Source: a bacterium
GTDB taxonomy: Bacteria > Verrucomicrobiota > Verrucomicrobiae > Opitutales > Opitutaceae
DNA: 20,899 nucleotides
Direction of reading: 5' to 3'
Assembly: GCA_021780625.1 (NCBI GenBank)
Contig: JAJXYI010000305.1
Location: 1-20,899, forward strand
The notes under the pieces are model-generated. The model did no database searches. It had not been told where the DNA came from and worked only from the letters and a program-made list of their open reading frames with translations. A program made the translations under genes and the position numbers. This document shows positions 7,974-14,867 of this stretch, piece after piece (position 1 is the stretch's first letter; each line of letters opens with the position of its first letter).

Positions 7974-10388
7974 ATGTCCACCTTCATCGTTGTTTTCCGC
8001 GCCCTGCGCCGCGCTCCGGGTTATACGACCATCGCACTGCTGACCCTCGCGCTGGGTATCGGCGTCAACACGTCGATGTTCAGTCTGGTCGACGCGGCCC
8101 TGTTCCGCGTCGGGCCTTTCCCCCACGCCGGGCAATTGGTTCGAATCCTGGCGACGACCCGGCACGGTGAGTTGCGCGAATTCGCCGAGGCCGAGGTCCG
8201 GGAGATCCGCGCGCAGACAGTGCCGTTGGAATCGCTGACAAGCCTGTGGCGCGTGTATTATTCTGTCGCAGAACAGGGGCGCCCAGCTGAGCGAATGCTG
8301 GGTATCGCGGCGTCGGCGGATTTATTCACCACCTTCGGAATCCGTCCGCTGATAGGACGGCCGTTCACCGACGAGGAGACGAAACAGGGGAAAAACCAGG
8401 TGGTTCTGATCAGCCACGATCTGTGGGTTCAGCGTTACGGCGAATCTCCGAGCGTGCTGGGACGCACCCTGCGGCTGGATGGGCAGGCCGTGACGATTAT
8501 CGGCGTGATGCCGGCGACGTGTGACGATCCGATGCTCTGGGGAAGCCCCGCGTTGTGGCGTCCGCTCAATTACACGCATGACCAGCTGACGAGTCGCGAT
8601 TACAAGGCCTTCGAACTCGTGGGCAGGTTGAAGCCGGGGTTCAAGGCAGGTCAGGTGGCCGCCGCCTATGGTCCCCTGGCATCGCTTCAGGAACGCGCAC
8701 TTCCGCAGCGTTACGCGGGCCTGCACTACCGGGTTTTGCCGCTGCAGAAGGCACTCCTGCCCGACGCCACCCGCCGGATGTATTGGCTGCTGCTCGGGCT
8801 CGCCGGTTTCGTGCTGCTTATCGCCTGTGCCAATCTCGCCAACCTGCAACTGGTGCGGGCCATCGCAGGTTTGCGTGACCTGGCGATCCGGGCTGCGCTC
8901 GGCGCATCGCGCGCTCGCCTGATTGCGCACCAACTGGTCGAGTGCGTGGTGCTGGCGTTCGGTGGAGGCGCGCTCGGCCTGCTCGTGGCTTTCGGGCTTA
9001 ACCGCTTTCTGGAGCAGCATCTGTTTTTGGGCGGGGCGGATGGCGTCGATCTCAGGATCGATGCTCCAATCCTCGCGCTCACGACGGTGCTCTCCCTGGT
9101 CTCAGGAGTCGTCTTCGGCATCGCCCCGGCGTGGCTCGCGTCCCGCATCGACCTCAACTCTGCCCTCAAGCAGGGAGCCCGGGGATCGACGGTCGGCCGG
9201 GGGCATCACCAGATTCGCAACGTCCTCGTCGTAGCCCAAGTCGCCCTGGCGCTCGTCCTGCTGGCCGGTGCCGGCATCATGCAAAAGGGATTTTCCCGTC
9301 TCCTCGAGCGCAACACCGGCTGGGACACCGGACAGGTGCTCACGGCGGGCTTGCCCCTTCCGGAGTCGCGCTACGAGACCGAGCCCGCGCGTTACGCCCT
9401 GTTTCACAAAATAGAACAACGCCTCGCGGCGATGCCCGGAGTCGAACACGCGGCACTCTGCAGCTCACTGCCACTCGACGACTACACGGGGGTGCGCCCA
9501 ATCTATGTCGACGGCCAGGCGGGCAACCCCTCCGTGCAGGCGCCGCGTGCCGCTCACGTGATGGTGACCTCCGACTATTTCAAGACTCTGGGGATTCTCT
9601 TTTTGGAGGGGCGGAACTTTCCTCCCGACCTCAAGGCGACCGATCCCCTGGTCATCATCGTCAACGAGGCGCTGGCTCGACGGTTTTGGCCCGGACAAAG
9701 CGCACTCGGACATCGGATACGCACGGATGACAGCGGCTATGTGACCACCGCCGAAGTGATCGGGGTCGTCCGCGACGTCGACATGGCGGCGGGTTTTGTT
9801 GAGCCGTCGACTCGCCTGCAAATTTACAAGCCCCTGGTCGATGAGCCCTGGGCTTGGGCGAATCTCGTCGTGCGCGGCCCGGCTCCAGCGTCCCTGGCGG
9901 ACGGCCTGAGGCGTGCAGTGTCGGAGGTCGACCCGGATCTCGCCGTGGACCAGGTCGAAACCGTGCGGCAGTTCATCGACGACGGAAACAGCAACCTGCG
10001 CCTGATGGGCCAGATCCTCGGCGGATTCGCACTGTTTGGCCTAATCCTTGCCGCCGTCGGACTCTACAGCGTCATCTCGCATACCGTCATGCAGCGCACC
10101 GGCGAATTTGGAATCCGGTTGGCGCTGGGTGCGCGGCCCGTCGACGTCCTTGGCCTCGTGCTCAAAGGAGGCGCCGTGCTCACGGGGATCGGGTTGATTG
10201 TCGGACTCGCGGGCGCGGTCGGTCTCGGGCGGATTCTTACCGCACTGATGCCACGCCTTGAGGGCGCCGATCTCCCCGCCATGGCTGAAGTCTCCGCAGT
10301 GCTGCTGGTCGTGGCGCTCGTCGCCTGCTGGCTGCCCGCCCGGCGGGCCACTCATGTCGACCCGAACGCCACCCTCCGCTCCGAGTGA
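7974..10388 (+). CDS. ADOP-type ABC transporter permease (FtsX/MacB-like)
   Basis: This 804-residue inner-membrane protein has the layout of acidobacterial duplicated orphan permeases (COG0577). An N-terminal TM (about 18-42, TIALLTLALGIGVNTSMFSL) is followed by a MacB-type periplasmic core domain with QVVLISHDLWVQRYG and LRLDGQAVTIIGVMP. An FtsX permease block lies near 268-400 (LLLGLAGFVLLIACANLANLQLVRA). A second TM plus core-domain plus FtsX unit starts at RNVLVVAQVALALVLLAGAG and ends with LFGLILAAVGLYSVISHTVMQRTGEFGIRLALGAR. Start set at the ATG at 7974, with a GGGAGGA about 13 nt upstream; the frame remains open further upstream, but that stretch overlaps the aldo/keto reductase gene and is not conserved. 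No ATPase gene lies nearby. The family is linked to efflux or envelope stress, but substrates are mostly unknown. A CGCTCC/GGAGCG inverted repeat (10377-10401) straddles the stop codon. Confidence 0.92.
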   Translation: MSTFIVVFRALRRAPGYTTIALLTLALGIGVNTSMFSLVDAALFRVGPFPHAGQLVRILATTRHGELREFAEAEVREIRAQTVPLESLTSLWRVYYSVAEQGRPAERMLGIAASADLFTTFGIRPLIGRPFTDEETKQGKNQVVLISHDLWVQRYGESPSVLGRTLRLDGQAVTIIGVMPATCDDPMLWGSPALWRPLNYTHDQLTSRDYKAFELVGRLKPGFKAGQVAAAYGPLASLQERALPQRYAGLHYRVLPLQKALLPDATRRMYWLLLGLAGFVLLIACANLANLQLVRAIAGLRDLAIRAALGASRARLIAHQLVECVVLAFGGGALGLLVAFGLNRFLEQHLFLGGADGVDLRIDAPILALTTVLSLVSGVVFGIAPAWLASRIDLNSALKQGARGSTVGRGHHQIRNVLVVAQVALALVLLAGAGIMQKGFSRLLERNTGWDTGQVLTAGLPLPESRYETEPARYALFHKIEQRLAAMPGVEHAALCSSLPLDDYTGVRPIYVDGQAGNPSVQAPRAAHVMVTSDYFKTLGILFLEGRNFPPDLKATDPLVIIVNEALARRFWPGQSALGHRIRTDDSGYVTTAEVIGVVRDVDMAAGFVEPSTRLQIYKPLVDEPWAWANLVVRGPAPASLADGLRRAVSEVDPDLAVDQVETVRQFIDDGNSNLRLMGQILGGFALFGLILAAVGLYSVISHTVMQRTGEFGIRLALGARPVDVLGLVLKGGAVLTGIGLIVGLAGAVGLGRILTALMPRLEGADLPAMAEVSAVLLVVALVACWLPARRATHVDPNATLRSE

Positions 10389-10718
10389 CCGGGGAGGAGC
10401 GTGGTGTGCGTTCCAGATCCGACGGTGGCATTGGGCAAAGCTGCGAACGAAACGAGGGAGGCGGAGCAGGGACGAATGCTGGGGAAGCCGATTTCCCTAA
10501 CGCCTGAGGACAATCGAATTCGGGCCGGCACTGTCGGATCACCGCTTGGTTCCCGACCCATTTCCTCGCCGCTTCCTGAAAATCGGATCTTGAATGCGGA
10601 GAGGTTATGGGCATAAGCTCAAAAAGACGATCGGCCTCCGCGCCGGATTTGCTTCCACCGATGACCGGTGTACGAAGCGACGGTCCGCTGCGGTTTCCCC
10701 GATCTCGGCTATTCCTTT
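10389..10718. other. Non-coding stretch before the NifX-like gene
   Basis: No frame in these 330 bp resembles a known protein; the short frames on both strands look like chance openings. A small hairpin GGGAA-GCCGAT-TTCCC lies at 10482-10497. A possible promoter is TTGAAT (10590-10595), 16 bp, CATAAG (10612-10617), about 100 nt before the gene start at 10719. An in-frame GTG at 10668 could extend the next gene by 17 residues. The stretch could be a dispersed intergenic repeat, which one window cannot show. Confidence 0.5.
10590..10617 (+). promoter_or_regulatory. Weak candidate promoter of the NifX-like gene
   Basis: TTGAAT and CATAAG, each matching 4/6 of the sigma70 consensus, are spaced by 16 bp. 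The downstream leader would be about 95 nt. Visual match only. Confidence 0.25.
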
Positions 10719-11135
10719 ATGATCATCGCGCTTCCACTGGCTGAAAACGAAACCTTCTCGTCCCATTTTGGCGCCGCCGCCAAGGCAGGCCTGTTCGAAG
10801 TCGACCTCGCGCGTGGTGCGCTGGTCCGCGCCGTGGTGGCCGAACCGCCCGAGCCCGAACCCTGTGGCTGGGCCGCCTGGCTCAAGGAACTGGGCGTGGA
10901 AGTCCTTCTGGCGGGCGGCATGGGACGGGGCGCACAGCAGCGCATGGCGACCGTTGGGATTCAAGTGGTCGTCGGCGTGCCCGATGCCTCCCCGGTGGAT
11001 ATTGTCCGAGCGTGGTTGGAGGGCGGTGTCGTCCTGGGCGCCAATGCCTGTGGGGGCGGTCATCACGGTCATCATGAGGCTCACGGAGAGTGCGACTCTA
11101 CCGGCGGACACGACTGCGGCTGCGACTCTCACTGA
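10719..11135 (+). CDS. NifX/NifB-C-like (dinitrogenase FeMo-co biosynthesis family) protein with His/Cys tail
   Basis: The 138-residue product matches the Nitro_FeMo-Co fold: the N-terminus MIIALPLAENETFSSHFGAA carries the conserved HFG (16-18), and LLAGGMGRGAQQRM (63-76) is the conserved glycine turn. Family members bind or carry iron-molybdenum or other metal-sulfur clusters; many occur in organisms without nitrogenase and have unknown roles. The last 28 residues (111-138) form a tail with seven His and four Cys (HHGHH, DCGCDSH), a likely metal-binding segment. The start was chosen where family similarity begins; a GTG at 10668 would add 17 unconserved residues. The MBL-fold gene follows on the same strand about 200 bp later, and these two families often occur together near Mrp-type ATPases, although no ATPase is present here. 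Metal storage or delivery is a reasonable inference. Confidence 0.85.
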   Translation: MIIALPLAENETFSSHFGAAAKAGLFEVDLARGALVRAVVAEPPEPEPCGWAAWLKELGVEVLLAGGMGRGAQQRMATVGIQVVVGVPDASPVDIVRAWLEGGVVLGANACGGGHHGHHEAHGECDSTGGHDCGCDSH

Positions 11136-11195
11136 CGCCCCGCTCGACCCGCTCGGCGCGGCACTGTCCTCAGGATTTCTTCGAAAGCCACAGTT

Positions 11196-11278
11196 GAACC
11201 ACGGCACAAAGGTCACGAAGGACACATGAGGGCAGAAGCCAGATCGCAGAAGTCGGAGGTCGGAAGTCGATGGCTTCT
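11196..11278. repeat. Low-complexity direct repeats and a short inverted repeat
   Basis: Between the NifX-like and MBL genes lie degenerate short repeats: a GGCACAAAGGTCACGAAGGACAC stretch in which an AA/CGAAGG unit recurs, then AAGTCGGAGGTCGGAAGTCG with three near-copies of GTCGGA. The latter is flanked by AGAAGCCA (11234-11241) and TGGCTTCT (11271-11278), an 8-bp perfect inverted repeat. Its base composition differs from the neighbouring coding DNA. It looks like a dispersed intergenic element rather than a gene. Confidence 0.5.
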
Positions 11279-11338
11279 GGTCTCTGGCTGCTTCTTCCGG
11301 GCCCCTGGGCTCAAATCCAAGTGCGTCATTTGAGTTCC

Positions 11339-12172
11339 ATGATCCGGCTCAAAATACTTAGCGAAAACACGGCCCGCGGCATGGGCATTCTGGGTGAGCA
11401 CGGCCTTGCCTGGTGGATCGACACCGGGGCGCATCGGGTGCTGTTCGACGCAGGCCAGGGACTGGTGCTCGCGTCGAATGCCCAACGGCTCGGGGTCGAC
11501 CTCCGGACGGCCGACGCGATTGTGCTGAGCCATGGGCACGCCGACCACGTGGGCGGACTGGAGCAGGCGCTGGCGGCCGCCCCGGGCGCGACCCTCTTCC
11601 TGCATCCCGATGCGGCCGTGCGCCGATTCACAGGATCGGGGGGAGGGAAGATCGGGCGCCGTCTGAGCGTCGACTTCATGGAAAACGGAGGCTTTCGCGA
11701 GGGAGGACGCCGCATCGTATCCACCGAATCCTCACAAGAGATTGTCCCCGGGCTGTGGAGCACCGGCGAGATTCCGCGTGTGACCGATTACGAGGACACG
11801 GGCGGCCCCTTCTTTCTCGACGAACATCTCGTGCAGCCGGATCCGCTGCTGGACGATCAGGCCCTCTTTTTCCGTTCGAGCAACGGGATCGTGGTGGTTC
11901 TAGGCTGCGCCCATGCGGGGGTGATCAACACGCTCGATCACGTGCGAACGCTGACCGCGGGTGCGCCAATCCATGCGGTGGTCGGCGGGATGCATCTCGA
12001 GCGGGCCAGTGAGCGCCGGCTCGACGAGACTTTTGCGGCCCTGCGCCGCCTCGGAGTGCAGAGGTTCGGGCCAAACCATTGCACCGGCATGGGAGCGGTT
12101 GCGCGGTTTTGGCGCGAGTTCCCAGGCCGGTGTGTCCAGTGCTCGGCGGGCGTAGGACTCGAATTCCCCTAG
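11339..12172 (+). CDS. MBL-fold metallo-hydrolase (COG1237 type)
   Basis: This 277-residue protein has the metallo-beta-lactamase signature SHGHADH (H65, H67, D69, H70) and further ligand-type histidines in GCAHAGVIN (H192), GGMHL (H219) and FGPNHCTG (H247). The opening MIRLKILSENTARGMGILGEHGLAWWID is typical of COG1237 proteins, often labelled dihydropterin-ribofuranosylaminobenzene phosphate synthase, though the real activity of most members is unproven. Start chosen at 11339 where family similarity begins; an ATG at 11270 would add 23 residues translated from the repeat-like DNA. No clear ribosome binding site precedes either start. It follows the NifX-like gene, and its stop lies 11 bp from the stop of the convergent CoA-disulfide reductase gene. 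It is cytoplasmic, with no signal peptide. A persulfide or thiol-ester substrate would suit the neighbourhood, but this is speculation. Confidence 0.88.
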   Translation: MIRLKILSENTARGMGILGEHGLAWWIDTGAHRVLFDAGQGLVLASNAQRLGVDLRTADAIVLSHGHADHVGGLEQALAAAPGATLFLHPDAAVRRFTGSGGGKIGRRLSVDFMENGGFREGGRRIVSTESSQEIVPGLWSTGEIPRVTDYEDTGGPFFLDEHLVQPDPLLDDQALFFRSSNGIVVVLGCAHAGVINTLDHVRTLTAGAPIHAVVGGMHLERASERRLDETFAALRRLGVQRFGPNHCTGMGAVARFWREFPGRCVQCSAGVGLEFP

Positions 12173-12183
12173 CGCGAGCCGCC

Positions 12184-13857
12184 TCAGGGCGTGGGGAGTT
12201 TCGCCGGAGAGCGCGGGTCGAACCTCGCACGCAGGCCGCCCGTCAGCGACTGCACTCGGAACCCACGCTGCGCGAGAATGCGGGCGGCAAAGTACGAGGT
12301 CTTCCCAAGCGCGCAGACAGTCACCACGGGACGCGAGGCATCCAGTTCCGAGCAGCGCTTGCGCAGTTCCGGAAGCGGAATGTTGATCACCCCGGCGTGC
12401 GGGACTGGGTGAGCCTTGGATAGCGCCGCTGGCCGCACGTCGACGACCTGGACGGAGGGTTCGTCGGGAATCGTGTCGATCGGATCGACGAGCCCCTCCC
12501 GCGTGTTGACGGCCGTGAATCCGGCGATGTTCACGATGTCCTTCGCCGATCCGAACGGGGGCGCATAGGACAGTTCCAGCTCGGAGAGATCGTCGATCGT
12601 GAGGCCGCCTGCGAGCGCGGTCGCGAGCACGTCGAGGCGTTTGTCGACGCCGGCCAGGCCCGTCGCCTGGGCGCCAAGTATGCGGCCGCTCACAGGATCC
12701 CAACAGAGTTTCAGAATGATGGGTTTCGCGCCGGGAAAATAGCCCGCGTGGTGATTGTCGTTTACCGTGACGCAGCGGAAAGGAAGGCCGGCCGCGCGGA
12801 TCCGCTTCTCGGACCAGCCGGTGATGCCCGCACTCACCTCGAAGGCGCGCACGATTGCCGTGCCAAGGGCGCCAGGAAAGGGTTTGGCGCTCGCGGGACG
12901 GAAAATATGGTCGGCCACCAACCGACCCTCGCGGTTGGCGGGGCCTCCAAGCGCCACCACCGTGGGATTCCTCCCCACGAGGTCGTGTGTCTCGATCGCA
13001 TCGCCGGCCGCATAGACGTCGGGATCTGACGTCCGCATGAACTGATCCACGTGGATGTGGCCGCGCTCTCCAAGCGCGAGTCCGGCATCGCGGGCGAGCC
13101 CCGTCTCAGGACGGACTCCGATCGACAACACCACGAAATCGGCCGCCACCCGGCGCCCGGACTTGAGCAGGCAGGTGATCTGATTGCCCCGTTCAAAGCC
13201 CGAAATTCCGTCGCCGAGCGCAAGCTCGACTCCGTGTCGGCGAAGCTCGTCTTCCAGCAGCAGGGTCATCGGCCGGTCGAGGGGAGGAAGGACCTGGTCG
13301 AGCATCTCGATGAGCGTGACCTTTTTGCCGAGCCGGACGAATTGCTCTGCCATCTCCAGGCCGATGAAACCGGCGCCGACGACGGCGATCTGCTGGGCGG
13401 AAACCGTCGCGCCATGGATGCGGTCCATGTCCTGAAGGGACCGCAGGGTATGCACACGTGGATCCTCAATTCCCGGAAGGTTGGGACGCAGGGGCGTCGC
13501 CCCCGGGGCCAGCAGAAGTTTGTCGTATGAGAGCCACTCGGTGGCCCCGCTGGCGACCGTGCGCAATTGCACACGCTTGCCGGCGCGGTCGATGCCGATT
13601 GCCTCCGTGCCCGTGCGGACATCGAGGTTGAGCATCGCCTTCAAAGTCTGCGGCGTCTGGACCGCCAGGGCCTCGCGCTGCTTGATCTCGCCGCCGATGT
13701 AGTACGGCAGGCCGCAGTTCGCGAACGACACGTCGGGGCCGCGCTCGATCAGCGTGATCTGCGCGTTCTCGTCGAGACGGCGCGCGCGGGCCGCGGCGGA
13801 CGCGCCGGCCGCGACGCCGCCAATGATGACAAATCGGAGGGGTGTGGATGCGTTCAT
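12184..13857 (-). CDS. CoA-disulfide reductase fused to rhodanese (CoADR-RHD)
   Basis: This 557-residue flavoprotein joins a pyridine-nucleotide disulfide reductase to a C-terminal rhodanese domain. It shows the FAD motif FVIIGGVAAGASAA (9-22), the single active Cys in FANCGLPYY (C48), the NAD(P)H motif VVGAGFIGLEMA (159-170), the second FAD motif YAAGDA (282-287) and ELSYAPPFGSAKD (428-440) with Tyr431, typical of CoA-disulfide reductases. The rhodanese loop CALGKTS starts at C515. Such fusions reduce CoA disulfide, CoA persulfide or polysulfide with NAD(P)H. Start set at the ATG at 13857; a longer in-frame start at 13980 would overlap the upstream gene. It lies 40 bp after the ArsR-rhodanese gene on the same strand, so the two probably form an operon controlled by that regulator. 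All key residues are intact. Confidence 0.94.
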   Translation of the reverse strand: MNASTPLRFVIIGGVAAGASAAARARRLDENAQITLIERGPDVSFANCGLPYYIGGEIKQREALAVQTPQTLKAMLNLDVRTGTEAIGIDRAGKRVQLRTVASGATEWLSYDKLLLAPGATPLRPNLPGIEDPRVHTLRSLQDMDRIHGATVSAQQIAVVGAGFIGLEMAEQFVRLGKKVTLIEMLDQVLPPLDRPMTLLLEDELRRHGVELALGDGISGFERGNQITCLLKSGRRVAADFVVLSIGVRPETGLARDAGLALGERGHIHVDQFMRTSDPDVYAAGDAIETHDLVGRNPTVVALGGPANREGRLVADHIFRPASAKPFPGALGTAIVRAFEVSAGITGWSEKRIRAAGLPFRCVTVNDNHHAGYFPGAKPIILKLCWDPVSGRILGAQATGLAGVDKRLDVLATALAGGLTIDDLSELELSYAPPFGSAKDIVNIAGFTAVNTREGLVDPIDTIPDEPSVQVVDVRPAALSKAHPVPHAGVINIPLPELRKRCSELDASRPVVTVCALGKTSYFAARILAQRGFRVQSLTGGLRARFDPRSPAKLPTP

Positions 13858-13897
13858 GATGAAATAGGAAATTCGCCTGCGTGGGTCGCCTACGCGC

Positions 13898-14554
13898 TCA
13901 CTCGTCGCCCGACGAGACGGCCATTCCGCGTGCCCTCCACTCCGGAAGGCCGAACTCGAGCCGCTTTGCCTTGAAGCCATGTCTGGCGAGCAGGCTCACT
14001 GCGGCATCCGAGTGGACGCAGTACGGACCACGGCAATACGCGACGATCTCCTTGCGGCGACCGAGCCTGCCCAACTGAGAGGCCAGCTGGCTCATCGGAA
14101 TCGAAATCGCCCCGGCGATGTGACCCGCGCGGTATTCCTCGTCGGGACGCACGTCGATGACTGTGACCTGGCCCGCCTCCATGCGCCTCGCAAGATCCGA
14201 GGCGCTCACCGCCTCCATGTTCTCGCGAGAGCTGAGAAACTTGTCCAATACCTCGCGCACTTCGAGCACACGCTTCTCCCCAAAACTCCGGATGGCCGCC
14301 CAGATCATGTACACCTCGTCGCCCGCCAGCCGATAATGGGCGAACAACCCTTCGCGTCGTACCTCGACCATGCGGGCGCGTCGAAGCACCTGGAGATGCT
14401 GCGAGACGTTTGCCACGCTCATGCCCGTCTCCTTCGCCAATTCATCCACGGTGCGCTCCGCCTGGAAGAGCAGATCGAGCAGCTCGATCCGAGCGCCGCT
14501 CCCCAGAGCCTGCCCGATCCGCGCGAATTCATCGAATACCTGTCTCTTGGTCAT
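13898..14554 (-). CDS. ArsR-family HTH regulator fused to rhodanese
   Basis: The 218-residue product has an N-terminal winged helix of the ArsR/SmtB type: ELAKETGMSVANVSQHLQVL (recognition helix, about 38-57) followed by the wing VEVRREGLFAHYRL. A rhodanese domain follows from about 115 (VIDVRPDEEYRAGHIAGAISIP) with the loop CRGPYC (C174, C179). The HTH half contains no cysteine, so the classical ArsR metal or dithiol sites are absent; sensing probably occurs at the rhodanese cysteines, for instance through persulfide or a disulfide. A GTG at 14563 would add three residues, but the ATG at 14554 is preferred. The gene leads the CoADR-rhodanese gene, and an inverted repeat just upstream suggests autoregulation. 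Similar fusions are known among sequenced bacteria; I infer a sulfane-sulfur or redox signal. Confidence 0.92.
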   Translation of the reverse strand: MTKRQVFDEFARIGQALGSGARIELLDLLFQAERTVDELAKETGMSVANVSQHLQVLRRARMVEVRREGLFAHYRLAGDEVYMIWAAIRSFGEKRVLEVREVLDKFLSSRENMEAVSASDLARRMEAGQVTVIDVRPDEEYRAGHIAGAISIPMSQLASQLGRLGRRKEIVAYCRGPYCVHSDAAVSLLARHGFKAKRLEFGLPEWRARGMAVSSGDE

Positions 14555-14562
14555 CGGTCTCA

Positions 14563-14586
14563 CTAATCAAGCGAATACTTGAATAG
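14563..14586 (-). promoter_or_regulatory. Putative ArsR-type operator
   Basis: CTAATCAAG (14563-14571) and CTTGAATAG (14578-14586) form 9-bp inverted arms with one mismatch and a 6-bp spacer, AT-rich in a GC-rich setting. The element ends 8 bp before the regulator's ATG and resembles ArsR/SmtB operators in size, symmetry and position. On the minus strand it overlaps a possible promoter region beginning TTGCCT. Binding is inferred. Confidence 0.5.
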
Positions 14587-14820
14587 GCAAGGACGCATTT
14601 AATGCGTTCCCCAAGTGGCTCAGGGAGAAGTTCCTGGTTTGAATCGACGGCGTTCAGACACCTCCCCCACGCCATCGTCGTGAGACGTCGGAGACGCGGG
14701 AGCCGGTCGCTGGTGGTCTGGATTCAGCGAGGCACCCCGCGGAGCGTATCGTCGATCCGCTGTCACGGAGCTCAAGCGGGCTGTGCGAAGATCAGGGCCG
14801 GCAGGGCCAGGTCAGTGGCG
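14587..14820. other. Intergenic region between the regulator and the catalase end
   Basis: I see no convincing gene. A plus-strand frame crosses into the antisense of katE, but its sequence is Arg/Ser-rich low-complexity translation. The right part holds the region downstream of katE and the left part the promoter side of the rhodanese operon. Confidence 0.5.
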
Positions 14821-14843
14821 AGGCTCGCGGGGCCCGGGAGCCT
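14821..14843 (-). terminator. Possible terminator hairpin after katE
   Basis: AGGCTC (14821-14826) pairs with GAGCCT (14838-14843) around a very GC-rich 11-nt loop that can itself pair in part. It lies 25 bp beyond the katE stop codon. No U-tract follows on the minus strand, so intrinsic termination is uncertain. Confidence 0.35.
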
Positions 14844-14867
14844 GTCGTCAGACCGTAATTGCGAACG

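Noticed and set aside
10377..10401. CGCTCC/GGAGCG inverted repeat at the end of the ABC permease gene as terminator
   Set aside because: The stem overlaps the stop codon and is not followed by a U-tract, so it is mentioned only with the gene.
10401..10616. 71-codon plus-strand frame before the NifX-like gene
   Set aside because: No recognisable family or ribosome binding site; likely chance opening.
13858..13980. 41-residue extension of the CoADR-rhodanese protein
   Set aside because: It overlaps the upstream regulator gene and the FAD-binding N-terminus begins shortly after the ATG at 13857.
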